From assembly GCF_000753795.1 (NCBI RefSeq), contig NZ_JPEO01000003.1:62001-126000 (forward strand): a stretch of DNA of 64,000 nt, given 5' to 3'. Source of the DNA: Shewanella mangrovi. GTDB lineage: Bacteria; Pseudomonadota; Gammaproteobacteria; Enterobacterales; Shewanellaceae. This document shows positions 49,276 to 57,623 of this stretch, in pieces (the first letter of the stretch is position 1; the number at the start of each line of letters is the position of its first letter). The translations under genes and the position numbers were made by a program. Below the pieces are notes generated by a model. It saw nothing but the letters and a program-made list of their open reading frames with translations, did not search any database and was not told the DNA's origin.

Positions 49276-51393
49276 TCAGAGGTGCTTCACGCGGCGTTTG
49301 ACCTCTTCCTGTTTACCTTGGTTAAACGGACGCGCATCCGGACTACCAAGATAACCACAGACCCGACGAGTCACGGACACCCGACTTGGCTCATGATTGC
49401 CACACTTAGGGCACACAAACCCTTTAGAGGTACACTCAAATTCACCGGTAAAACCACAGTCGTAACATTCATCAATCGGCGTGTTAGTACCGTAGTACGG
49501 CACATGCTTGAAGCTGTAATCCCACACATCTTCCAACGCTTCAACGTTGCGCTGCATGTTCGGATATTCGCCGTAACAGATAAAACCACCGCTGGAGAGA
49601 TCGGGATACGGTTTCTCAAAATCGATTTTATCGTACGGATTAACATTCTTTTCTACATCCAGATGGAAGCTGTTGGTGTAGTAGCCTTTGTCGGTCACGC
49701 CATCCACTAAACCGAACTGTTTCACATCCAGTTTGGCAAAGCGACTGCACAAGTTTTCACTTGGCGTGGCGTACAAGCTAAAGCCATAACCTGTTTCCGC
49801 TTTCCATGCTTCAGTTGCCGCTTTCAAACGCGCCACAATGGCGACGGCTTTTTCACGCAAGGCCGCATCATCAAATACATGCTTACCATTGCCGTAAAGC
49901 GCGTTAATGGTTTCATGTAAACCGATATAACCCAAAGAGATAGAAGCACGGCCATTTTTGAAGATCTGGGCGATATTATCGTCAGCTTTCAAACGCACGC
50001 CACAAGCACCTTCCATATACAGGATTGGCGCTACGCGGGCTTTCACGTTTTCTAAGCGAGCGATACGCGAATCCAGCGCTTTACGGGCAATCACTAAACG
50101 TTCATCCAACAGACGATAAAACGCTTGCTCATCACCTTTGGCTTCAAGGGCGATACGCGGCAAGTTGACGCTGACCACACCGAGGTTGTTACGGCCTTCG
50201 TGGATCTGCTCGCCATTTTCTTCATAAACGCCAAGGAAGCTACGGCATCCCATTGGCGTTTTAAATGAACCGGTGACACGCACAACTTGTTCGTAGTTGA
50301 GGATGTCTGGGTACATTCTGATGGTAGAACATTCCAACGCCAGCTGTTTGATGTCGTAGTTTTGGTCGCCCTGCTTGTGGTTTACGCCATCTTTGATAGC
50401 AAATACCAGTTTAGGGAACACCGCAGTCTTGTGGTTTTTACCCAAACCTTCCATACGAATTTTCAGAATCGACTGCTGGATTAGACGTGACTGCCAGCTA
50501 GTGCCCAAACCGAAACCAAAGGTCACAAACGGGGTTTGACCGTTGGCGGTGTGCAGGGTATTTACTTCATATTCCAACGATTGAAACGCATCGTGACATT
50601 CTTTTTCTGTGCGTTCAGCGGCATATGCCTCGGCATCAGCAATGCCCCACTTTTGCGCGACTTCAAGGTGCTTTTCATAACTCTTAGTCACAAACGGCGC
50701 CAACACTTCATCGATACGGTTAATAGTGGTACCACCGTAAATATGGCTCGCTACCTGTGCAATAATCTGCGCCGTCACAGCTGTCGCGGTAGAGATAGAT
50801 TTAGGCGTATCAATTTCGGCATTGCCCATTTTAAAGCCATGGGTCAACATGCCGCCTAAATCAATCAGCATACAGTTGAACATTGGGAAAAATGGCGAGT
50901 AATCAAGATCGTGATAGTGGATCTCACCCGCTTCATGCGCTGCTACCACATCTTTAGGCAAAATATGGTGTTTGGCGTAGTGTTTAGCCACAATGCCCGC
51001 CAGCAGGTCACGTTGTGTCGGAATAACTTTGGCGTCTTTGTTAGCGTTTTCGTTCAGCAAAGAGGCATTACTTTGCTCAACCAAACCGCGAATTTCGAGG
51101 CTTAACTTGCTGCTGCTTTCACGACAGATGTCGCGATCATGACGGTATTCGATGTAAGCACGGGCAACTTTTTTGTAGGGACCATCCATCAGCAGGTTTT
51201 CAACTTGGTCCTGCAATTCCTGAATGCCAACTTCGGCTTTGTCTTTTACAGCTTGGGTCACAACAGCGGCAACAGTCGCGGCATAATCTGCGTCTTCTAC
51301 ACCACAGTGCGTCGAGGCGGCCAGCACTGCGTCCCTGAGTCTTGTTTCATCAAACGGTGTACGGCACCCGTCCCTTTTGATAACAACTGGCAT
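49276..51393 (-). CDS. nrdD: anaerobic ribonucleoside-triphosphate reductase
   Basis: Class III ribonucleotide reductase of 705 residues, converting NTPs to dNTPs without oxygen. N-terminal ATP-cone (VVIKRDGCRTPFDETRLRDA) for allosteric control, the catalytic barrel, a C-terminal zinc site (CYDCGFTGEF... CPKCG) and the glycyl radical motif RRVCGYLGSPDARPFN, with radical Gly at 680. Operon with nrdG. Two NrdR boxes and an FNR-type site lie upstream, giving both dNTP-linked repression and anaerobic control. Confidence 0.96.
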   Translation of the reverse strand: MPVVIKRDGCRTPFDETRLRDAVLAASTHCGVEDADYAATVAAVVTQAVKDKAEVGIQELQDQVENLLMDGPYKKVARAYIEYRHDRDICRESSSKLSLEIRGLVEQSNASLLNENANKDAKVIPTQRDLLAGIVAKHYAKHHILPKDVVAAHEAGEIHYHDLDYSPFFPMFNCMLIDLGGMLTHGFKMGNAEIDTPKSISTATAVTAQIIAQVASHIYGGTTINRIDEVLAPFVTKSYEKHLEVAQKWGIADAEAYAAERTEKECHDAFQSLEYEVNTLHTANGQTPFVTFGFGLGTSWQSRLIQQSILKIRMEGLGKNHKTAVFPKLVFAIKDGVNHKQGDQNYDIKQLALECSTIRMYPDILNYEQVVRVTGSFKTPMGCRSFLGVYEENGEQIHEGRNNLGVVSVNLPRIALEAKGDEQAFYRLLDERLVIARKALDSRIARLENVKARVAPILYMEGACGVRLKADDNIAQIFKNGRASISLGYIGLHETINALYGNGKHVFDDAALREKAVAIVARLKAATEAWKAETGYGFSLYATPSENLCSRFAKLDVKQFGLVDGVTDKGYYTNSFHLDVEKNVNPYDKIDFEKPYPDLSSGGFICYGEYPNMQRNVEALEDVWDYSFKHVPYYGTNTPIDECYDCGFTGEFECTSKGFVCPKCGNHEPSRVSVTRRVCGYLGSPDARPFNQGKQEEVKRRVKHL

Positions 51394-51423
51394 GGTTCTT
51401 ATTCTCCTTATTCTCGTTATAAA

Positions 51424-51439
51424 TCACCATATATAGTGA
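51424..51439. promoter_or_regulatory. NrdR box, proximal
   Basis: TCACCATATATAGTGA matches 13 of 16 bases of the NrdR consensus (ACACWATATATWGTGT). A second box begins 31 bp upstream, the usual helical spacing of paired NrdR sites. Confidence 0.85.
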
Positions 51440-51454
51440 AATTGAATCACCTCA

Positions 51455-51470
51455 ACACTATATGTGGGCA
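51455..51470. promoter_or_regulatory. NrdR box, distal
   Basis: ACACTATATGTGGGCA matches 11 of 16 consensus bases; weaker on its right half. Paired with the box at 51424-51439, 31 bp start to start. Confidence 0.7.
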
Positions 51471-51498
51471 ATTAGGCTACAAACGACACAAGGATACA

Positions 51499-51512
51499 TT
51501 GATCTCGATCAT
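51499..51512. promoter_or_regulatory. FNR/EtrA-type site upstream of nrdD
   Basis: TTGATCTCGATCAT matches 9 of 10 conserved bases of TTGAT-N4-ATCAA. It lies about 105 bp before nrdD, a position compatible with anaerobic activation, as in E. coli nrdDG. Confidence 0.7.
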
Positions 51513-51650
51513 GATTAGACGAGTCAGAAATACGACTGTTCAATAGTTGATGGAACGGTGTAAAAATCCGTTTTTTGCGCTTGACTCGCGGGTTGTAGAG
51601 CGATAGTTGACGATGGTGATCAGCCTTGGCTACTACCATCGTCTAAGATG

Positions 51651-52601
51651 TTATTCATCGTCGCCGATAGCGGCTTCAATAAGATGGCGAACCTGACAAA
51701 CTGCGTCATAGCCGGCTTTAATGGCCTCTTCCGCCCGGTGAAATTCCATCATGCCAATATCGGTAACTTTCGGAAGAATGCATATATCAGGTGGATCGCC
51801 CACCAATCTTGCCCGCTTGTGACGCTGTTCCAGAATATCCATCGATTGCGACATCACCGCCAGCATGCCGGGTTGCTGTTTGTTACCCGACGAAAACTTG
51901 TGGGTTAATCCGCCGATATAGTCTTTACCTTTAGCAAAGAAGTCCATAAAGGTGGATTCAGACTGCTGTCGCTCTTCCGCTTTATCCTGTTTGCTACATT
52001 CACTCTTCACATTCACAGGCAATATCTGCAGCTTTTCACGGCGATGGCCAGCGAGATCGACCGCAATCACCACATCGACACCCATCGCTCTGGCAACAGA
52101 GACAGGTATAGGATTCACCACGGCACCATCAACAAGCCAACGTTTGCCCTGCTTCACCGGCGACATAATCCCCGGCATAGAGCAGGACGCCCGCACAGCG
52201 TTACGCAAGTTGCCACTGCGAAACCACACCTCCTGACCACTGTTCAAATCGGCGGATACCGCAATAAAGGGCTTTTTAAGCTCCTCAATTTTCCACTCGC
52301 CGAGGTGCTGTTCCATCGCATCAAACACTTTATCACCGCTAATGAGCCCACCACGGCGCCAACTGATATCCATCAGCGCTAACACCTGCCAACTGGTAAA
52401 GCCGCAAACCCACTCTTCCAATTCGTCTAGGCGGTCATTAGCATACGCAGCGCCCACCAAGGCACCAATAGAACATCCGGCAATTTTCTGCGGGTGAATT
52501 CCCATATCTGCCAGCGCCTTCAATACGCCAATATGTGCCCATCCTTTTGCGGCGCCACTGCCCAAGGCAATCCCCACTGAGGGCATAGATGTCTTATTCA
52601 T
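51651..52601 (-). CDS. patatin-like phospholipase, RssA type
   Basis: Serine lipase-fold protein of 316 residues. The oxyanion motif is GIALGSGAAKGWAHIGVLKA near the N-terminus, the nucleophile is Ser in GCSIGALVGA, and the catalytic Asp is in VDGAVVNPIPV; together the Ser-Asp dyad is intact. RssA-type proteins are soluble patatins of unknown substrate, probably lipid acyl hydrolases. The insert near residues 190-230 is charged and family-variable. Start at 52601 (MNKTSMPSVGIALGSG) fits the family better than a 20-residue longer frame. Confidence 0.88.
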   Translation of the reverse strand: MNKTSMPSVGIALGSGAAKGWAHIGVLKALADMGIHPQKIAGCSIGALVGAAYANDRLDELEEWVCGFTSWQVLALMDISWRRGGLISGDKVFDAMEQHLGEWKIEELKKPFIAVSADLNSGQEVWFRSGNLRNAVRASCSMPGIMSPVKQGKRWLVDGAVVNPIPVSVARAMGVDVVIAVDLAGHRREKLQILPVNVKSECSKQDKAEERQQSESTFMDFFAKGKDYIGGLTHKFSSGNKQQPGMLAVMSQSMDILEQRHKRARLVGDPPDICILPKVTDIGMMEFHRAEEAIKAGYDAVCQVRHLIEAAIGDDE

Positions 52602-52784
52602 GTATGGCAATTCCTGAATCACGCAGTAAATTTGACCTATAATGGCCATTCTATATGGCACGTTAGCATAAACTCAACGTGCTGAATTAACCTACATTCT
52701 TGCCATGACACTTTGATAAAGGTTGTGAGTGATGAAAGTTGGGCGAATCCGGCATAAGCGCTGCCCAAACAGGGAAAAAGCGCC

Positions 52785-52790
52785 TATAAT
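52785..52790 (+). promoter_or_regulatory. -10 element of the DEAD-box helicase promoter
   Basis: Perfect TATAAT 30 bp before the start codon. The -35 region 17 bp upstream (TGCCCA) is poor. The predicted 5' leader is only about 23 nt. Confidence 0.6.
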
Positions 52791-52819
52791 ATGCGGCCGC
52801 TAAAAATAGGAGTTCACTT

Positions 52820-54157
52820 TTGCAATTTTCAGACTTTTCTCTTGACCGACGCTTACTGCAATCTTTGGAGCATCAGGGCATCAATACGCCGACTCCAATT
52901 CAGGAAGCTGCCATTCCTGTAGCATTGGCGGGAAAGGATCTGATGGCCTCGTCAAAAACGGGCTCGGGTAAAACGTTTGCCTTTTTGCTGCCAGCATTGC
53001 AACGGGTGATCTCCACTAAGGCCTTGAGTAAACAAGACCCGCGCGTACTGATTTTGTTGCCGACCCGAGAACTCGCGAATCAGGTATATGCTGAACTGCG
53101 ATCTCTGGTGGCCAACACCCAATATCGAGCCGTTAGTATTTTGGGCGGTGAGAACTTTAATGACCAAGCGAAAGCGCTCGCTCGCAGTCCTCATTTTATT
53201 GTCGCCACCCCAGGCCGATTGGCAGATCATCTTGAGCAACGCCACCTTTATCTCAACGGCTTAGAGTTGCTGATTTTAGATGAAGCCGATCGCATGCTTG
53301 ACCTAGGCTTTGCCCCACAACTGCGTGCAATCAACAGCGCTGCTGATCACCGCAAGCGCCAAACGCTCATGTTTTCCGCCACTCTGGCCCATGAAGAAGT
53401 GCAAGCACTTGCCGGGGAGCTATTAAAAGAACCACGCCATGTTGCAGTGGGTGCCAGCAATGAGGCTAATCCAGATATTCAGCAACGTTTATACTTGGCG
53501 GATAATCTGACGCACAAAGAAGCCTTGCTCCAACAATTGCTGACACAATCAAATTTTCAACAGGCGATTATTTTCACCGCAACTCGCGTAGATGCTGAGC
53601 GACTGTCACAACTCGTGCAGAGTTGGGGGCATTCAGCGATTGGCTTGAGCGGTGAATTGGCGCAAAACAAACGTAATCAGGTGATGGATGGATTTGCCCG
53701 AGGGCAAACATCTGTGCTCGTCACAACGGATGTTGCCTCTCGTGGGCTTGACCTGACCAATGTGGGCTTAGTGGTCAATTTTGATATGCCTAAATTCGCC
53801 GAAGAATATATTCATCGTATCGGACGTACTGGCCGTGCTGGGGCTAAAGGTGATGCGGCCTCACTGGTTGGCCCTAAGGACTGGCGCGCCTTTGAACGCA
53901 TAGAAGCATTTCTGGGACACAGCATTGAACGCGCCAGCATCGACGGCTTAGCAGCAAGTTTTAGCGGCTTAGCGCCTGAACGTAAAACGTCTAACAAACG
54001 CCCAACAAACAAGTCCGCTACCAAGCCTCGCAGTGCTAAGAAGCAGCCTAACAAGCCAGTCAGCCGCGATAAGCGCTTTATGACCGCCGTGGATGTGGGC
54101 GACGCACCCATGCGCCGTAAGCCTACCAAACCCGATGTTGGCGACAACGACAAATAA
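52820..54157 (+). CDS. DEAD-box ATP-dependent RNA helicase
   Basis: 445 residues with the full motif set: Q motif (FSDFSLDRRLLQSLEHQGIN with TPIQ), I ASSKTGSGKT, Ia PTRELANQ, Ib TPGRL, II DEAD, III SAT, IV IIFTATR, V TTDVASRGLD and VI HRIGRTGRAG. The basic Lys/Arg/Pro tail (from about 385) probably binds RNA. The family has RhlE, SrmB and DeaD members; this one is nearest in style to RhlE/SrmB but the exact orthologue is not decided. TTG start with GGAG 7 nt upstream. Confidence 0.93.
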   Translation: MQFSDFSLDRRLLQSLEHQGINTPTPIQEAAIPVALAGKDLMASSKTGSGKTFAFLLPALQRVISTKALSKQDPRVLILLPTRELANQVYAELRSLVANTQYRAVSILGGENFNDQAKALARSPHFIVATPGRLADHLEQRHLYLNGLELLILDEADRMLDLGFAPQLRAINSAADHRKRQTLMFSATLAHEEVQALAGELLKEPRHVAVGASNEANPDIQQRLYLADNLTHKEALLQQLLTQSNFQQAIIFTATRVDAERLSQLVQSWGHSAIGLSGELAQNKRNQVMDGFARGQTSVLVTTDVASRGLDLTNVGLVVNFDMPKFAEEYIHRIGRTGRAGAKGDAASLVGPKDWRAFERIEAFLGHSIERASIDGLAASFSGLAPERKTSNKRPTNKSATKPRSAKKQPNKPVSRDKRFMTAVDVGDAPMRRKPTKPDVGDNDK

Positions 54158-54222
54158 CAGCTTAAACAATAACGAATCACTGTTTTGCTCAACGTCTTGG
54201 GCAAAACAAAAAGGAAAGACCA

Positions 54223-54660
54223 ATGAAAGTTTGTGGTGTAGAGATTAACAGCAGCGAAGCCATTATCTGCATGGTGCAAGAAGATGGTGAGATGTTCAAC
54301 GTACCTGAATGCCGTAGTCGTTCTATTAGTTTGCGTAACGCAAGCGATGACAAAGCAATTCAAGAATTCCATTTTGCCTTCAAAAAGCTGATGCAAGATT
54401 ATAAAGTCGACGAAATCGTGATAATCAGTCGTCCGCTGAAAGGCAAATTTGCGGGTTCCGCAGGGAGCTTCAAAATGGAAGCGGCAATTCAACTGTGCGA
54501 TCTGCCAGCCACATTAATTCAACAGACAGAAGTGAAAGAGCAGTTAAAGCTCAATCCGCTGCAAGTCGACTTTGAATATTTGGAACTGCGCCGCATTCAA
54601 AAACCAGCGTTTGAGGCGGCATACGCCTACCTGAACATCAAGCGTTACAGCAAGGACTAA
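54223..54660 (+). CDS. DUF3010 family protein
   Basis: 145 residues of DUF3010, a small family in Shewanella, Vibrio and relatives. MKVCGVEINSSEAIICMVQE at the start and VDEIVIISRPLKGKFAGSAG in the middle resemble an RNase H-like (RuvC/actin) fold, but no activity is known. Strong ribosome site AAAGGAAAG. An imperfect hairpin GTTTTGC/GCAAAAC at 54182-54207 lies just upstream. The next gene begins 8 bp after its stop, so the two share an operon. Confidence 0.85.
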   Translation: MKVCGVEINSSEAIICMVQEDGEMFNVPECRSRSISLRNASDDKAIQEFHFAFKKLMQDYKVDEIVIISRPLKGKFAGSAGSFKMEAAIQLCDLPATLIQQTEVKEQLKLNPLQVDFEYLELRRIQKPAFEAAYAYLNIKRYSKD

Positions 54661-54667
54661 TAACGCC

Positions 54668-55174
54668 TTGGCGACCGACTATCTCGGCCATTACAGCCCT
54701 GAGATCCAAGCGCAAGTTGCCCAACTTCAAGCACAAGGGAAGTTGGGCGCATACCTGCTCAAGCGCCATCCAGAGGTTCATCAAATTCGCAGTGATAAAG
54801 CACTGTACGAATATACGATGGCAATTAAAAATCAGTATCTGCGCCAATCATCGCCGCTGGCCAAGGTCTGCTTTGATGACAAAATTAGTTTAAGTCATCA
54901 GGCGTTAGGGCTACACACCTACGCCGCCCGTCGCCAAGGACACAAAATCAAGAGTAAAAACGAAATACGTATCTCGTCCAAACTCAAGTTTGTGCCCGAA
55001 AGCTTTTTGCGAATGTTGGTAGTACACGAATTGGCGCATTTGCGCGAGAAGGAGCACAACAAAGCATTTTACAAGCTGTGCATGTACATGGAGCCGGATT
55101 ACCACCAGTTGGAATTTGAACTGCGCTTATACCTTACCCTCGCCGAAGCGGGTGAAGACCCGTATCAGGCTTAA
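54668..55174 (+). CDS. ygjP: YgjP-like zinc metallopeptidase (DUF45)
   Basis: 168 residues of the YgjP/WLM family of small metalloproteases. The zinc motif is VVHELAHLREKEHNKAFYKL (HExxH plus third His) near residue 119, followed by CMYMEPDYHQLEFELRLYL. Family role is unproven. The start is TTG, 8 bp after the DUF3010 stop, with AAGGA 11 nt upstream. Its stop codon overlaps the stop of the convergent TPR gene within TTAA. Confidence 0.88.
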   Translation: MATDYLGHYSPEIQAQVAQLQAQGKLGAYLLKRHPEVHQIRSDKALYEYTMAIKNQYLRQSSPLAKVCFDDKISLSHQALGLHTYAARRQGHKIKSKNEIRISSKLKFVPESFLRMLVVHELAHLREKEHNKAFYKLCMYMEPDYHQLEFELRLYLTLAEAGEDPYQA

Positions 55175-56034
55175 TTCTTCTCGTTATTATCGTCAGCAAT
55201 AATTTTCTCAAAACGCTGATAACCATGCAGTCCTTCAAAGTCCTTCTCTTCTTTGGCAGCCTCAGACAATGAAGCACTAAAATCCACAGCCAATTCCAGA
55301 TCAGAAATCGCCTGCTCATCGGCGCCGAGTTTGGTGTATGCACAGGCCCGTTGATATAGCGCATTCGCGTTTTGCTGATCGACTTCCAGCACGCGATTAC
55401 AGATACTCAGCGCCCAGTGATATTCTCCCATTTCCATCGCAGCGTCGGCCATATAGGTTAATGCTTCCAAATCCCCGGGACGAATTTTCAGAATCTCGTT
55501 ATAGATTTCAATTTTCTGCTCTGGCGTTTGCGAGTGCTGCGCCCGGATCCACAGGTTGTGGATTTCATTAATGCGTTCAATCTCTTTGTTGTTTTCGCTG
55601 ATAATGCGGGATTTACGCTTAAGCTCACGCTCCATATCCTGAAACTTCTTCTCATAGCGAACGGCAATTTCATCAAGTTTCTGATTGGCCATTTTTTGGG
55701 TATTAACCCGAATATCACGCAACGACTGCCAGCCCACCAGCGCAATTAACGAAGCCGCGGCGGCAATCAAGTAAAAGAAGTACGTCACAGTTACGTTGGC
55801 ATAGTTCATCGATTTGTCGGCTACTGCCAATTCACGGTCAGTGATCTGCCGCGTCACACGCTTTTCCAACGATTGCTGATCCTGCCGCAACGATTTCAGC
55901 TCATCCATCACATAGCGTTCCATCAACGGCTTGTCGTAGAGACTTTGCTGTGAGTAAGGCACTGTCTTTGGCTCTTCTGCCGCTAGGGTGGAAAAAGCCA
56001 AACTAAGGAAAATCAGCAGCAGGTAGCGGGTCAT
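55171..56034 (-). CDS. membrane TPR protein
   Basis: 287 residues: signal sequence (YLLLIFLSLAFSTLAAEE), a charged helical part, a transmembrane helix (TYFFYLIAAAASLIALVGWQ, about 78-97), a coiled coil (QKLDEIAVRYEKKFQDMERE) and a C-terminal TPR-like domain (PEQKIEIYNEILKIRPGDLE, then ALTYMADAAMEMGEYHWALS, then ALYQRACAYTKLGADEQAIS). If the first segment is cleaved the TPR part would be cytoplasmic. Partner unknown. Start at 56034 is chosen by GAGG 5 nt upstream; the longer frame adds 36 unlikely residues. Confidence 0.8.
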   Translation of the reverse strand: MTRYLLLIFLSLAFSTLAAEEPKTVPYSQQSLYDKPLMERYVMDELKSLRQDQQSLEKRVTRQITDRELAVADKSMNYANVTVTYFFYLIAAAASLIALVGWQSLRDIRVNTQKMANQKLDEIAVRYEKKFQDMERELKRKSRIISENNKEIERINEIHNLWIRAQHSQTPEQKIEIYNEILKIRPGDLEALTYMADAAMEMGEYHWALSICNRVLEVDQQNANALYQRACAYTKLGADEQAISDLELAVDFSASLSEAAKEEKDFEGLHGYQRFEKIIADDNNEKN

Positions 56035-56127
56035 GGAAGCCTCGTTAGATAATTTCAACGCTATAAGCCTAACAAGGCATTGATTAGTGAGCAAATCCTT
56101 GCCCTCGAAAATTGTCGCCATCAAAAC

Positions 56128-56156
56128 AAAAAATCCCCGCAAGTTGCGAGGATTTT
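56128..56156 (-). terminator. terminator of the M23 peptidase gene
   Basis: On the minus strand AAATCCTCGCAA pairs with TTGCGGGGATTT and runs into a T-stretch. 16 bp after the gene's stop. Confidence 0.85.
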
Positions 56157-56171
56157 ATCGTCTGGGTCGAC

Positions 56172-57467
56172 TCAGCCGAGATTCATAATATGGCGTCGTT
56201 GTTCCACCAAAGACTTGAACGCCAACAACTGCTTTTTATCCAAATGACTCGCCATAGGAATTTTTGCAGTCAACGGATTGACCGGATGCCCATTAATATG
56301 GAACTCATAATGCAGATGTGGCCCGGTCACACGCCCAGTGTTGCCCGACAACGCAATCACTTGACCACGACTGACCCGCTGGCCTTTGTGCACCATCACT
56401 TTGGACAGATGCAGATAACGAGTGGTGTATTTGCTGTCATGCTCAATCACCACGTAACGGCCCGCATAAGGGTGATTGGTCACCAATTTCACTACGCCAT
56501 CGCCAGTTGCTTCGACCTTGGTACCGATTGGTGTAGCAAAGTCAGTACCGTTATGCGGCGACGTACGACCGGTAACCGGATGGTGACGATGAGGGTTAAA
56601 ACCCGAACTGACACGATAAGCTCTCGCGAGCGGATAACGCTGGAACGCCCGTACTAAGCTAGCGCCGTTTTCATCATAAAAGTTACCGTCTGCATCTTGG
56701 AAGGCAGTAATATCGTTGCGGCCGTTATGAATGCTAATACCTAATAACTGGCTATTACCAGTCGATTCGCCTTCAACGAATTGATCTTTAAGCAGAACAG
56801 AAAAGGTATCTCCTGCACGTAAATCACGGGCAAAGTTCACCTTGTCTTTGAGCAGCATTTCAACGCGCTGAATTTCTCCGGCGCTTAAACCCACTTTTTC
56901 GGCTGAACGGTAGAAAGAACCGTTGATCGCGCCACTGACAATACGGTCTTGCCAGTTGCCGGGCACATTAATCTCTTTGACCTCATAGCTACCGTCATCA
57001 TAACGGCTAAACACCACTTGTCGCGCGGCATTAAAATGCAGCTCTAATTTGGTCAACTGCTGCTGTTCATCGGTCCAGAAACTAATCCGGTTACCTGGCA
57101 TCAGGGTATCTAATGCCAGAATATTGAGATCGGCTTCTAGCACCTTGTACATGGTTTGCTGATCGACACCCGCTTGCGAAAACAACGCACTTAGCGTGTC
57201 ACCCGATTCAATTTTATGCACAAAACTTGGCGCATTGGTCACGACCTCAGCCATTTCTCCGCCGTGCTGTGGAATAAAGCGACTAAAATCGAGTTCTAAC
57301 GGAATTCTGTTGCCAACACTGGCAATATGCCCAGATTGAGAGTTTGGCCACAACATCGCAGCAGCTAAACAAAAACCAGTGATTAACAGTGTCTTACGGT
57401 GAAGAGATGGCAGTGCCTGCAAACGGGCGGTATAACTGCTAAACCCAAAAAACTTCTCTGTTTGCAA
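56172..57467 (-). CDS. M23-family murein endopeptidase, MepM-like
   Basis: 431 residues: one N-terminal membrane helix (about 27-44), a LysM/OapA-like segment (FVHKIESGDTLSALFSQAGV), a middle domain with strands, and the C-terminal LytM/M23 domain. Zinc ligands are seen in NGTDFATP (H..D form HNGTD) and in GRVTGPHLHYEFHING. The wording (FNPHRHHPVTGRTSPHNGTD) is that of MepM/YebA, which cuts D-Ala-mDAP cross-links in peptidoglycan. The start is TTG with GGAG 7 nt upstream. Confidence 0.9.
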   Translation of the reverse strand: MQTEKFFGFSSYTARLQALPSLHRKTLLITGFCLAAAMLWPNSQSGHIASVGNRIPLELDFSRFIPQHGGEMAEVVTNAPSFVHKIESGDTLSALFSQAGVDQQTMYKVLEADLNILALDTLMPGNRISFWTDEQQQLTKLELHFNAARQVVFSRYDDGSYEVKEINVPGNWQDRIVSGAINGSFYRSAEKVGLSAGEIQRVEMLLKDKVNFARDLRAGDTFSVLLKDQFVEGESTGNSQLLGISIHNGRNDITAFQDADGNFYDENGASLVRAFQRYPLARAYRVSSGFNPHRHHPVTGRTSPHNGTDFATPIGTKVEATGDGVVKLVTNHPYAGRYVVIEHDSKYTTRYLHLSKVMVHKGQRVSRGQVIALSGNTGRVTGPHLHYEFHINGHPVNPLTAKIPMASHLDKKQLLAFKSLVEQRRHIMNLG

Positions 57468-57623
57468 CCTGCGTCTCCTAGGGTGATTAACGGTAAAAGA
57501 CTTGCTGCCACGCTGTTTGTGGCAGCACCGAACCTACAGAGTTATATCAGATCGAACGCAATAAACAAGGCTAAAGCTTGTTCCGTTGCCAATTGCTGAC
57601 TTTTTATACTGAATTTTGCGAAA

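Noticed and set aside
54182-54207. terminator after the DEAD-box helicase
   Set aside because: The GTTTTGC/GCAAAAC stem lacks a T-run on the plus strand and is followed directly by a ribosome site, so it is noted only as a hairpin with the next gene.
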